From contig PLZS01000079.1 of assembly GCA_003153555.1 (NCBI GenBank), positions 1 through 50,180 of the forward strand: DNA of 50,180 nt, written 5' to 3'. The translations under genes and the position numbers were made by a program. Below, piece after piece: positions 41,682 to 49,213 of the stretch. The notes under the pieces were generated by a model. The model made no database searches and was not told the DNA's origin. It saw nothing but the letters and a program-made list of their open reading frames with translations. The stretch comes from Candidatus Melainabacteria bacterium. Its GTDB lineage: Bacteria > Cyanobacteriota > Vampirovibrionia > Obscuribacterales > Obscuribacteraceae. Every line of letters starts with the position of its first letter. Within the stretch, counting starts at the first letter, position 1.

Positions 41682-43226
41682 TTAGTGAAAGTATTCCGGT
41701 CCTCTTATATTCGGATGTTGAATATTGCCGAGTCGCAAGGACATTTGCTCTGGCAGCGAACGAACTCCTGCCTCCAAGATGTTTCGTATGACTCGATAGC
41801 CAACTGCACCTAGCCGAAGGGCATGACCGCATGCCAATTCAAGTTCTTCGTCTCCATATTTAGTTTTCAATGATTTGACGAGTCCGAAGCACTGATCGTA
41901 GTTGAGTTGTGGATGTGGTTTTGCGTTGAGCAAGAATTCAACTGCGGCCTTTGTATTTGGACCAATCAGCGCGGCTTTTTTGATGAACCAATCTGGAGTA
42001 AGTCCATGGTAAAAGGCGTGTGTTGGAGCCAGGTGTTCCGGAGCAGTTGTCTTCTGCCCCGCTGCCCAGTTGCGCACGTGACTCGCCACTCTTGTTCCAT
42101 TATGCAAAGCCTCAACAATGTGGGCTGTGTATCGGAGATCCACTTGGTCGCCGACGAGTTTGTAGGGAACGGAATAGTAATGACTGGAGAGTTCCAAGTG
42201 GTAGTCCTTCGGAACTTGAACAGAAAGTTTCCATTCTTCAGATTCGAATTCAAGCTCCGGAAGTGCTAGCAGTGCCGGTTTGTCAATAGATTCGAACCAC
42301 GAGCATCGACTCCCTGGGAGTTTTTGAAACGGTTCTTGATTTAATTCATCGCGAAGAACTACAAGCTGTTGATTGAGTTCATCCAAACTAAAGAAGGTAA
42401 AGTCGCGTAGTTTTGCCAGTGCACGCTGTTCGACGTGTTGAACGGCTTTCTCAACTTTACTTTTGTCTCTGGGTTTGTATGGTCTCGCCGGCAAGATCCC
42501 GAAGCCGTAGTACTCGGCAAGTCTCTGGTATGAGCGATTCAGGACACGTCCCCAGCGGCAAGCGTCGGTCACTGCTGATTTCAAATTATCTGGCACCACA
42601 AAGGTTGGCACACCACCGAAAAATCTCAAAGCATGAATGTGGGCAGTCAGCCAATGACGCAATTCCTGAGACTCAAACGCTTCAAAGAATGAGTAGTTAC
42701 TTGCACCAAAGGTGGCAATGAAGATCTCTGCACTAGTAACCTCTCCTGTTTCTCTGTCTGTTATTCGAACGGTCTGTCCAGCGTAGTCGACGAATAATTT
42801 CTCACCTCCTTTGTATTCCTGCCGCATTACCACGTCACGTGTTTCCAGCCAAATGCGATACCGGCGACAAAATTGTGAATAGCTCAGACATTTTTTGTCA
42901 GACGAAAAAACTTCCTCCCAAAGAAGGCGCAGAGTTACTCCTTTTCGTTTTAGCTCACGGTGCACTTTTGCCCAATCGAAATCCGGAATTTCTATCGCTG
43001 ATGACGATGCCAAACGCGGATAGAGGAGTTCTTCCAACTCTTCATCAGTGATGCTGGATACACTTGCCCAAGTGAGGCCAGCAGCGTGCGCGCGTTTTAC
43101 ACAATCTTGAACGGTGCCCCTGGAGATCCCTAGCGAGCGTTGTGCTTGATTGCCGCTCAATCCCAGTTGCATTGTGAGTCGCAAAATATCTCGAAGTGTT
43201 TGCATGATTGTTCTCGGCCTTGCCAT
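41682..43226 (-). CDS. istA: IS21-family transposase IstA
   Basis: About 514 residues from ATG 43226 (alternatives 43244 and 43205). The N-terminus holds a helix-turn-helix (LRLTMQLGLSGNQAQRSLGI, SRGTVQDCVKRAHAAG). The DDE catalytic core has FVDYAG, VPDNLKSAV and KSKVEKAV, giving D, D and E. The C-terminal beta-barrel part includes LSSHYYSVPYKLVGDQVDLR. Full length and uninterrupted, so the element may still move. Confidence 0.93.
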   Translation of the reverse strand: MARPRTIMQTLRDILRLTMQLGLSGNQAQRSLGISRGTVQDCVKRAHAAGLTWASVSSITDEELEELLYPRLASSSAIEIPDFDWAKVHRELKRKGVTLRLLWEEVFSSDKKCLSYSQFCRRYRIWLETRDVVMRQEYKGGEKLFVDYAGQTVRITDRETGEVTSAEIFIATFGASNYSFFEAFESQELRHWLTAHIHALRFFGGVPTFVVPDNLKSAVTDACRWGRVLNRSYQRLAEYYGFGILPARPYKPRDKSKVEKAVQHVEQRALAKLRDFTFFSLDELNQQLVVLRDELNQEPFQKLPGSRCSWFESIDKPALLALPELEFESEEWKLSVQVPKDYHLELSSHYYSVPYKLVGDQVDLRYTAHIVEALHNGTRVASHVRNWAAGQKTTAPEHLAPTHAFYHGLTPDWFIKKAALIGPNTKAAVEFLLNAKPHPQLNYDQCFGLVKSLKTKYGDEELELACGHALRLGAVGYRVIRNILEAGVRSLPEQMSLRLGNIQHPNIRGPEYFH

Positions 43227-43466
43227 CGACGCTCTTACCTCCACGGATGTGAAGCAAGAATCGCCGAATGAGTTGGCAACCGCTCAAGATCTCAATATGC
43301 TTCTTGGTTTAATGAGCACAAGCTAATCGCGTGCCATGCAAAGCGGCCAAAAACGTGCGATTAGCCGGCCAAATTAAATGCGAATGCCCGGCCAAAAACC
43401 ATGCGCTTACCCGGCCAGATTGCATGCGATTGGCCGGCCAAAAACGATGCGAATATGCATCAGTAA

Positions 43467-43576
43467 TCGACATCGATAAGAGAGCACAGGAAAAATGGAC
43501 AGGCCTCGTCAAACTGCCTATCGAGGCAAGTAAAACAAGGTCCATCCCATCTGACGACTTTGCCCCTAGCCGTTAA
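43467..43576 (+). pseudogene. HEPN-like protein, 3' part beyond the IS
   Basis: Continues the frame of 40196-40787 after one TCAGTAA: codons for IDIDKRAQEKW, then TGLVKLPIEASKTRSIPSDD and FAPSR, ending TAA 43576. It has no start of its own apart from one inside the IS end. Confidence 0.65.
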
Positions 43577-43722
43577 TTCGTCGGCCTTAAATAATCGGAA
43601 TGATCGCGATGAGCCTTAGTTTGCCAGGCGGTGCTCGAACGTCTTACACGATATAAGCACTCAAGTTGCAAACTACTGTCAACGTAGGAACACTCCCCAG
43701 TTAAACGAAAAAGTCCCAAAGG

Positions 43723-44064
43723 TTATGAGCCACCAAGCCGATCGCCATCTTGTGGCATCGCTGAGCCTTCTGCTTTGCTAAACTCTCTGTCAAAATGAGC
43801 CATCGCCATCTCAATGAATCGACCATGATAGACAGCGTAAACGGTCGAAGTGATAGAAGTTGCTGTTGATGGTATCAAGGTCAACAGCAAATAGCCGTAA
43901 CCGATGCTCGGTCGCAACCACGCTAAACCGGACCATTGAGCAGTTGCATGTGTAAAATCTCCGTCTTTGTCATACTTCCAAGTTTCAATTTTTTTCTCGT
44001 TAATCGCCTGCTTGATTTGAGTTAGCAAGTTGCCTGGATTTGAGCAGTAAAGTTTGATGGACAT
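43723..44064 (-). CDS. Hypothetical protein with membrane-like segment
   Basis: 113 residues from ATG 44064, preceded by AGGAGA. The N-terminus (MSIKLYCSNPGNLLTQIKQA) resembles a small ferredoxin-like domain; a hydrophobic stretch (SIGYGYLLLTLIPSTATSIT) follows and a soluble tail ends it. No family recognised. Confidence 0.55.
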   Translation of the reverse strand: MSIKLYCSNPGNLLTQIKQAINEKKIETWKYDKDGDFTHATAQWSGLAWLRPSIGYGYLLLTLIPSTATSITSTVYAVYHGRFIEMAMAHFDREFSKAEGSAMPQDGDRLGGS

Positions 44065-44164
44065 ATAATCTCCTTGAATTATTCAAAAAAACAAGTCTCG
44101 ACTGAGAGGCACCAAACGACGACCTGCTCAAGCGACTAGTATTTGCGCAATGTTAGAAAGAAGA

Positions 44165-44200
44165 AGAGCCACCACGTACTCTGGTAGTGGCTCTTTGGCT
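44165..44200 (-). terminator. Terminator of the YegP-like gene
   Basis: On the minus strand GAGCCACTACC and a near-complementary GTGGTGGCTC enclose AGAGTAC and are followed by TTCTTCTTTCT. It lies just after the stop at 44203. Confidence 0.65.
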
Positions 44201-44202
44201 TC

Positions 44203-44370
44203 TTAAGGACCGACCACTCGTGCAGCTGGAGCTAGAGATCTCACTACAGTCACGGCATGTTGAGCTGACTGTAGGCTTGTGTAGGTCTCCGAGGTGACCA
44301 ATATTTGGCCATTCGTTGCTTTGAGCACGAAATAGTACTGATTATTAACACTTTTCTTGATTTCGAACAT
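44203..44370 (-). CDS. YegP/DUF1508-family small protein
   Basis: 55 residues from ATG 44370 with AAAGGAG ahead. MFEIKKSVNNQYYFVLKATN then GQILVTSETYTSLQSAQHAV match one DUF1508 repeat (F-x-A-x-NG-x-I-hxxSExY), a small beta-alpha fold; most relatives have one or two repeats. Function unknown. It ends in its own terminator, so it is a single-gene unit. Confidence 0.85.
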   Translation of the reverse strand: MFEIKKSVNNQYYFVLKATNGQILVTSETYTSLQSAQHAVTVVRSLAPAARVVGP

Positions 44371-44461
44371 ATACGCTCCTTTGAGTAGTTGACTCCGGAG
44401 CAATTAGACAAGTAAGATTGCTTTGAACGAAGCGATGTTGCCTATTGCGACGGAGCCGCTG

Positions 44462-44496
44462 GGGTCTCATAGGTGTTAACTATGGGACCTTTTGCT
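44462..44496 (+). terminator. Orphan intrinsic terminator
   Basis: GGTCTCATAG pairs with CTATGGGACC (one G-U) around GTGTTAA and is followed by TTTTGCTTTTTT. No plus-strand gene precedes it between 43577 and 44461, so it may end a small RNA. Confidence 0.5.
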
Positions 44497-44566
44497 TTTT
44501 TGGTTTCACACGAAGCCAAATCACTACTCTAATGTAACACACGTTCGCTGATTTGGATCGCCTCAT

Positions 44567-44614
44567 ATCGCATATTTGCGATTTGGTTGACTGACATGTG
44601 CTTTGTGGTATAAA
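44567..44614 (+). promoter_or_regulatory. Promoter and operator of the HigBA-type operon
   Basis: TTGACT (44587-44592) and TATAAA (44609-44614) are 16 bases apart. ATCGCA-TATT-TGCGAT (44567-44582) is a perfect inverted repeat touching the -35, a likely antitoxin operator. Confidence 0.65.
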
Positions 44615-44631
44615 AACGAGTAATAATAAAG

Positions 44632-44985
44632 GTGAAGGAAATTGACTATTACCGAACCCGCGATGGACAACTACCAGCGAAGGAGTTTATCAATAGTAGG
44701 AAAAAGCATCGTCAGATTGAAATAGTGTGGAAGCTACGGGAACTTGAATCTCGTTTAGAATTCATTGATGAATTATCAGAATTAGAAAAAGTCGGACCCT
44801 TCTACGTCATGACCGTTCAAAAAGACAATCTAATACTGTTCCGCGACCCAACGGGCGTGTACCTTTTGATGAACGGTTTCAATAGCAAAAAAAAGTCGTT
44901 CCAGAAAAATTTGGATTCTGAGATCCAAAAGTTGTCCTCTGAATGTCTGTCCACTTCCAAACAAAGGATGCCTACCAATGAGTAA
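44632..44985 (+). CDS. RelE/HigB-type toxin (Gp49-like)
   Basis: 117 residues from GTG 44632. EIDYYRTRDGQLPAKEFINS, VWKLRELESRLEFIDELSEL, FYVMTVQKDNLILFRDPTG and YLLMNGFNSKKK match the phage-derived Gp49/HigB layout, where the basic strands bind ribosomal mRNA. The usual R-x-x-F/Y pattern is altered (LILFRDPTGVYLLMNGF). It precedes its antitoxin with an eight-base overlap, the toxin-first order of HigBA. Confidence 0.75.
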   Translation: MKEIDYYRTRDGQLPAKEFINSRKKHRQIEIVWKLRELESRLEFIDELSELEKVGPFYVMTVQKDNLILFRDPTGVYLLMNGFNSKKKSFQKNLDSEIQKLSSECLSTSKQRMPTNE

Positions 44986-45466
44986 TGAACTTTCCAAACA
45001 CATTGATGAACTTTGCAAGGATCTTGAGTTTAGAAGCGAACTAAAATCAAAAGAACTCGGAGCCAAATTGGCTTTTCAGTTGAAATGTTTACGAGAAGCA
45101 TTAGGTTTAAATCAATACCAAATCGCTGATTTGCTCTCAACCACTCAGTCTAGAATTTCGCAAATGGAAGACCCTTCCTATGGCAAATTCAACATACAGT
45201 CATTGGTAAAATACTGTGAGGCGCTGAATTGCGAGCTTTTAATTGAAATTAAAAGCCACACGAATGATGCAGGTCTTGTACTCTCGGAGTCAGAGACCGA
45301 GAGCTTAGGAGATTTTGGCGTACACCTCGAGCTGCGAAACACCGGAGGCTCCGAACACGATGACTTCTCCCCTCAACCTAATGCTTATGAGTGTATGTCG
45401 ACAGACTATCAGTTAACTGAATCACCGGTACAAATTCATCGAATGTCCAACAAGACTGCTGCATGA
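44978..45466 (+). CDS. HigA-type XRE antitoxin, extended
   Basis: 162 residues. The helix-turn-helix lies at about 25-85: LKCLREALGLNQYQIADLLS, TTQSRISQMEDPSYGKFNIQ, LVKYCEALNCELLIEI. The remaining 75 residues are acidic and polar, longer than typical HigA. Overlaps the toxin by eight bases and the next gene by four (ATGA), so all three are coupled. Confidence 0.8.
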   Translation: MSNELSKHIDELCKDLEFRSELKSKELGAKLAFQLKCLREALGLNQYQIADLLSTTQSRISQMEDPSYGKFNIQSLVKYCEALNCELLIEIKSHTNDAGLVLSESETESLGDFGVHLELRNTGGSEHDDFSPQPNAYECMSTDYQLTESPVQIHRMSNKTAA

Positions 45467-45969
45467 CCCGTTCACGAAAAGCAAAGCCTCCAGAGCGCAA
45501 AACCTTTTTGGATTTGCTAATTCCAAACACACTTATTTTTTGCGAAGACTACATTGTAAGCAATACAAACAAAGTCTCATATTTGAAAACGATAGAGATC
45601 TTGCGAGCCGAGGCATTGCCGCTAGTTCCAGAACGATTTGTTCTGGCGGCTTCCCTTTTCAGAAATCCATCGGCCGATATCAACACATTTTCCAGCTTGA
45701 ATCCCGAGATAAAAGTCGTTCTTAGAAATCCGTCGGATGCAATGTTTGAGCTGGGGGTCTTTCCAGTGAGTTTCCTGGATCCATTAAAGCCATGGGCGAT
45801 CGAGCGTCTCATCATAGAATTCGCGAAAGGAGATCTCCAATTCAATTCAAGTGGCGGCTATACCTTTCAATTATTAGGAAGAATTGAAGACCAGGAGTTT
45901 ACGCCAATTTTTATGAGCTTGCTCCCGGTTGCTAAAAAAGGCTCGAAAAAAAAATCCGCAAAAGTCTAG
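45463..45969 (+). CDS. Third gene of the HigBA-type operon, DUF6941-like
   Basis: 168 residues. LIPNTLIFCEDYIVSNTNKV, LPLVPERFVLAASLFRNPS and AIERLIIEFAKGDLQFNSSG resemble small conserved proteins of the DUF6941 type (beta-rich, unknown role). The C-terminus is lysine-rich (AKKGSKKKSAKV). Its ATGA overlap with the antitoxin indicates a real third component; possible roles are chaperone, extra regulator or effector. Family match from memory. Confidence 0.6.
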   Translation: MTRSRKAKPPERKTFLDLLIPNTLIFCEDYIVSNTNKVSYLKTIEILRAEALPLVPERFVLAASLFRNPSADINTFSSLNPEIKVVLRNPSDAMFELGVFPVSFLDPLKPWAIERLIIEFAKGDLQFNSSGGYTFQLLGRIEDQEFTPIFMSLLPVAKKGSKKKSAKV

Positions 45970-46012
45970 AGCTTTCAAATGCAACATAAATGTCTTTATC
46001 GGCGTCGTTGCT

Positions 46013-46363
46013 TCACGGCGTTAGCCGATTAGAGCGTTCTTGATTTTCTTTTTCCGGTTCGCTTATCACGACTGCTACGAGCCGATTTAGCCGGTACAGA
46101 TATCTGATTAATAGATCTGTACTAAATTTGTCGATGCAGATCCTGTTTAGTTCGGCCACTCGCGGTTGTGCGACGCCTAGCTTCTTTGCCGCTTCACTTT
46201 GCGTCCATTCATTCTGCTCAATGATTGCCTTAATTTCAGCTATAAGCATCACCTTATGGACTAGGACTTCACACTCTTCTCCCTTGAAGCCTTTTCGGCG
46301 GATGATCTTCCTGTAATAACTGCGGCTGTCATTCATTTCTAAAAAGACAGCCGATTTTGACAT
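46013..46363 (-). CDS. HTH antitoxin-type regulator without visible toxin
   Basis: 116 residues. LIAEIKAIIEQNEWTQSEAA, KKLGVAQPRVAELNRICIDK and FSTDLLIRYLYRLNRLVAVV fit the HTH_37/HigA antitoxin type. The first 38 residues are basic and unusual for the family; an internal ATG (MLIAEI) may be the start. It lies three bases after the coiled-coil gene (46367) and no RelE-like gene is adjacent, so it is an orphan or part of the plasmid-maintenance unit. Confidence 0.75.
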   Translation of the reverse strand: MSKSAVFLEMNDSRSYYRKIIRRKGFKGEECEVLVHKVMLIAEIKAIIEQNEWTQSEAAKKLGVAQPRVAELNRICIDKFSTDLLIRYLYRLNRLVAVVISEPEKENQERSNRLTP

Positions 46364-46366
46364 TGA

Positions 46367-47077
46367 TCAACTCGAGACCCATTTCTTCCACCAAGGTTGC
46401 TTTTGTTGCGCTAGCTCCAATGCTGCTCTGGATGTCTCCGCTTCCTCGCGCAAACGTTCATTTTCTTTGTTCAATTCTTCGACATGTTTCTCAAGCGCTT
46501 TCGTTTGGAAGTCCGCAAGTTTCTCCTTTTCTTCAAGTTGCTTTTGGAGATCTGGAAGAAGTCTTAATTGAGTTTCTTTTTCGGTAAGTTCATGCTTCAG
46601 CTCATGTATTACTTCTGTCTGCTGATCCAATTTTTCTGCAAATTGCTGAGCAATCGTCTTAATAACACGATCAAGTTCAAGTCCTATGTCACGCCCATCC
46701 CGCCGTTCAATGGACTGTGTTGAAAAGTCTTCTTGCGTGGTGCCGGCAACTTCATCGAGAAGTTCATTTTGATCGACATCGTTCGTATCCGCATCAAAGA
46801 CTTCTTGAATGCCTTCAACTGCGTATTGATCTTCGCTCACCTCTTTTAATATGTCTGATGTAATCCATAATTGAAAAGGTGAGTTAGTTTGCTTGCCGAG
46901 ACGTCTAGATTTAACGGCGTTCCTTTTTATATATCGCCGAAGAGTCTTTTCAGATAATCCGGTGGCATCTGTCGCTTCCTGCAGGAACATCCATTTGCCT
47001 TCTTCGACTTTTGTCTGGACAGTCTGGTCATCTACAAGCTGTTGACCAGTCGACGTCGCGTTGGGTTGTTTAGACAT
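46367..47077 (-). CDS. HTH coiled-coil DNA-binding protein, putative plasmid-maintenance factor
   Basis: About 236 residues from ATG 47077. Residues 25-75 (KWMFLQEATDATGLSEKTLR, RYIKRNAVKSRRLGKQTNSP, FQLWITSDIL) form a MerR/excisionase-like winged helix. An acidic linker follows, then a long coiled coil (EKLDQQTEVIHELKHELTEK and on) and a WWKKW end that might touch membrane. The layout is similar in spirit to KfrA and other plasmid scaffold proteins. It is transcribed away from the iteron-like array at 47161-47515, a likely binding region. Confidence 0.6.
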   Translation of the reverse strand: MSKQPNATSTGQQLVDDQTVQTKVEEGKWMFLQEATDATGLSEKTLRRYIKRNAVKSRRLGKQTNSPFQLWITSDILKEVSEDQYAVEGIQEVFDADTNDVDQNELLDEVAGTTQEDFSTQSIERRDGRDIGLELDRVIKTIAQQFAEKLDQQTEVIHELKHELTEKETQLRLLPDLQKQLEEKEKLADFQTKALEKHVEELNKENERLREEAETSRAALELAQQKQPWWKKWVSS

Positions 47078-47762
47078 TCTATTTTTCCAATCATAAGTAT
47101 GCAGCACCAAATAATTATAAAGACAAATAACTCAGAGTGCACCACTTTTCTGAACAATCTGTCTAGACAGTTGTTTGTTCCAGCTCTGTACAGGGACTAT
47201 GAGTCTAGTCAGCTGTGGACAAATATCGCATCTGGCTGGTCGAGCATATACCGCGATGAAATTGTGATGTTGCATATGGTGCCAAGAGGTACAATTCAAT
47301 TTATCAGACCGGCGAGCAATGTCTAGACTGTCCAGGCATTTTGTCTAGACTGTCTACGCATGAGGCGCGGTGCCGGCGGGTTCGCTGCCTGGAACCAAAT
47401 GCGGTGGCGCTTCAGCCGATTTCGTCTAGACAGTCTATAAAGTCTAGACAAAACGATATTTGTCTGAGGATCACTATTGATCTGTCTAGACATCTGATGT
47501 ATATTTTGTCTAGTCAGTCCAGACGAATGCTGGAAAACCTCACTAGTTCAGACTGAAAAGACTTGATCAATTGCGCAAACGATCGTAGGATCAGCCTTGA
47601 TGAAATTCTCAGTCACCGCAACTGGTACCAACTAAAAAAATCCACAAATAGTGGAACTCGCTTCAAATCGCATTAGCTCAAAAACTAGAAAGAAAGCAGA
47701 CCATTTTTGAACTCACAACCGTCGATAAACCACCTTCGGATTCACCTAGATGCTTAGAATCT
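47078..47762. other. Non-coding region containing the iteron-like array
   Basis: No gene is supported. An open frame at 47042-47326 overlaps the coiled-coil gene in antisense and crosses two repeats; I discount it. Confidence 0.6.
47161..47515. repeat. Iteron-like array of GTCTAG(A/T)C
   Basis: Eight copies: 47161, 47203, 47321, 47343, 47424, 47442, 47484 and 47508, six reading GTCTAGAC and two GTCTAGTC, most within T/C..A/T contexts. Close pairs (47321/47343, 47424/47442, 47484/47508) start 18-24 bases apart. Located between a DNA-binding coiled-coil gene and primase-like genes, this looks like a replication origin or centromere. An extra palindromic copy lies at 48639-48659. Confidence 0.7.
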
Positions 47763-48842
47763 ATGCTCAAGCAGTTTATGGATCTCTTTCCCTGTCGATC
47801 AGATAGCGCTGTAAAACATGGACAATCCGGAAACTGGCGTCAGACAAATCGATATCATCGATTAACTGACCAAGAAATTTTCGAAACACTTCAGACACCG
47901 ACAAAGCTGTTTCGCGCACACCAGTTTGATACCAAAACACGATATCTCGTCTTGCGTATCCCGCACGACAGTAACCTTTTTAACTTGAACTCAATCGTTC
48001 TACTGCGAAAACAATTGCAGACACTGTCCATCGATCCAAGACATTATCAATTTGATGACGACTGGTATTTATATATCTTGTTTTCTGACTGGATAGACTC
48101 CACACAAGCAAGTAGCGCATTATCAGAGTGGCTTCGACAACGGAGCTACGAAATTGGACTGGGCGGTCTCCAGATATACCCTACGAACGGCGTCATTCCA
48201 TTTCCTCTCCAAGTAGGCTTCTCCTGGCTCAATGAGTACTGCCAGACAATCGTACATAGAAACGAACTTTCAATTGAAGAGGCACTGTCGTTGTTCCTCT
48301 CTGACTTAGACAAGAACGCTGTGGACCCGGTATGTCTCCTACAACGAATCGAAAACTGCAATCCTACATCTCACAATGTCGCGCTCGACGAAGTCGAAGA
48401 ATCGCTGGGGAACATCACCCAAATTGCAGATCCTTTCTGGGCACCTATCGTTGAAGGGTCACACACGATTGTTAGTTCAGGTGCCGATCTTGGATACCAA
48501 ACTCCGATTTTATATGAACAAACAAGAGATACAGGCACCACACAAGAATTTCCTTACCAAGCTCCCATGGCTGTCTTTGCAAGTCAGCCAGAATTGAACA
48601 AAGCATCGAAGAGAACAGGTGATGGGCTTTCTCAGTCGTTGACTAGACAGTCTAGTCAATCAGTGAGGGTTGAAAAAAAGAAGCGTCGAAAGCAAGAGCC
48701 AGCAGGTGCTGTTTCGCCCGTACCACTTATGTCAGAAGAAGGCATTGAAGAACATTTGTCATTGGACTTTGACCCCATCACGCTAAGCAAATCCAAACAG
48801 GCTACTCAGTCATCATTTCCCGGGCCTCGACCACCTCCATGA
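47763..48842 (+). CDS. Primase-like protein with degenerate catalytic site
   Basis: 359 residues from ATG 47763. Residues 50-170 align with the primase-like protein that follows: RYLVLRIPHDSNLFNLNSIV, DDDWYLYILFSDWIDSTQAS, YEIGLGGLQIYPTNGVIPFP and LQVGFSWLN. At the three catalytic blocks it has RIP for DID, WYLY for WHLY and LQIYP for LEIFP, so it should lack nucleotidyl transfer. The last 130 residues are low-complexity with a KKKRRKQ patch. A structural or regulatory partner of the next protein is inferred. A palindromic iteron-like site lies within it (48639-48659). Confidence 0.65.
   Translation: MLKQFMDLFPCRSDSAVKHGQSGNWRQTNRYHRLTDQEIFETLQTPTKLFRAHQFDTKTRYLVLRIPHDSNLFNLNSIVLLRKQLQTLSIDPRHYQFDDDWYLYILFSDWIDSTQASSALSEWLRQRSYEIGLGGLQIYPTNGVIPFPLQVGFSWLNEYCQTIVHRNELSIEEALSLFLSDLDKNAVDPVCLLQRIENCNPTSHNVALDEVEESLGNITQIADPFWAPIVEGSHTIVSSGADLGYQTPILYEQTRDTGTTQEFPYQAPMAVFASQPELNKASKRTGDGLSQSLTRQSSQSVRVEKKKRRKQEPAGAVSPVPLMSEEGIEEHLSLDFDPITLSKSKQATQSSFPGPRPPP
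48639..48659. repeat. Palindromic iteron-like site inside the primase-like gene
   Basis: TTGACTAGAC and GTCTAGTCAA are exact complements around one A, the same core as the upstream array, within the coding sequence of 47763..48842. Confidence 0.55.
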
Positions 48843-49213
48843 CTATACGTAATTGCGTATTGGTTGGACCCAAACTAAGTTACACGCACCACTATAAAAC
48901 CGGATTCTCGTGAGAGCGAATACGTTGAACGGGCGAAAGCGCGATGAACCAACCTTAAAAACGCACTGGAACCTACTCAATGCATCCACAAATTGCTCTG
49001 AAATGAGATTTCAAATGATCAGGAGGTGACTTGATATAGGCAAAAACGGATAGGAAAGCTCAAAAACCAAGAGACACCACTGCTAGGTGATGCCTCTTGC
49101 TAAGACCGAAAATCGGATCTTGATATTCAGTTGTATTCAGGTTTCTTGGCAGTTTCCTGAGATGCAACAAGAATAAACCACAGATCTGGCTAGGTCAACT
49201 CGTCTCAAATTAA
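48843..49213. other. Intergenic region with palindrome and hairpin
   Basis: No gene supported. CTATACGTAATTGCGTA (48844-48860) recurs with one change at 50016-50032. A hairpin at about 49059-49081 (AAGAGACACCAC with GTGATGCCTCTT, imperfect) is followed by T's only on the minus strand. AGGAGGTGA at 49021-49029 has no usable start after it. Confidence 0.5.

Larger units (their letters stand above)
40781..43466. mobile_element. Complete IS21-family insertion with target duplication
   Basis: The element spans 40788-43459 (2672 bases), flanked by TCAGTAA at 40781-40787 and 43460-43466. Its ends start TGCGTAATCGCAT (left) and TGCATATTCGCAT (right, read inward), followed by matching arrays of a repeating GGCC/CGCAT unit of about 22 bases: CGCATAGTTTTTGGCC left, CGCATGGTTTTTGGCC right, then TTCGCATTTAATTTGGCC in both. 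IS21 elements usually make 4-8 base duplications. It carries istA and istB on the minus strand and both look intact. Confidence 0.9.

Noticed and set aside
47042..47326. 94-residue plus-strand open frame over the iteron-like region
   Set aside because: Overlaps the coiled-coil gene in antisense, spans two repeats, has no ribosome site or family likeness.
47161..47515. CRISPR-like array of GTCTAGAC
   Set aside because: Units are eight bases with irregular spacing, which fits iterons or operators, not CRISPR.
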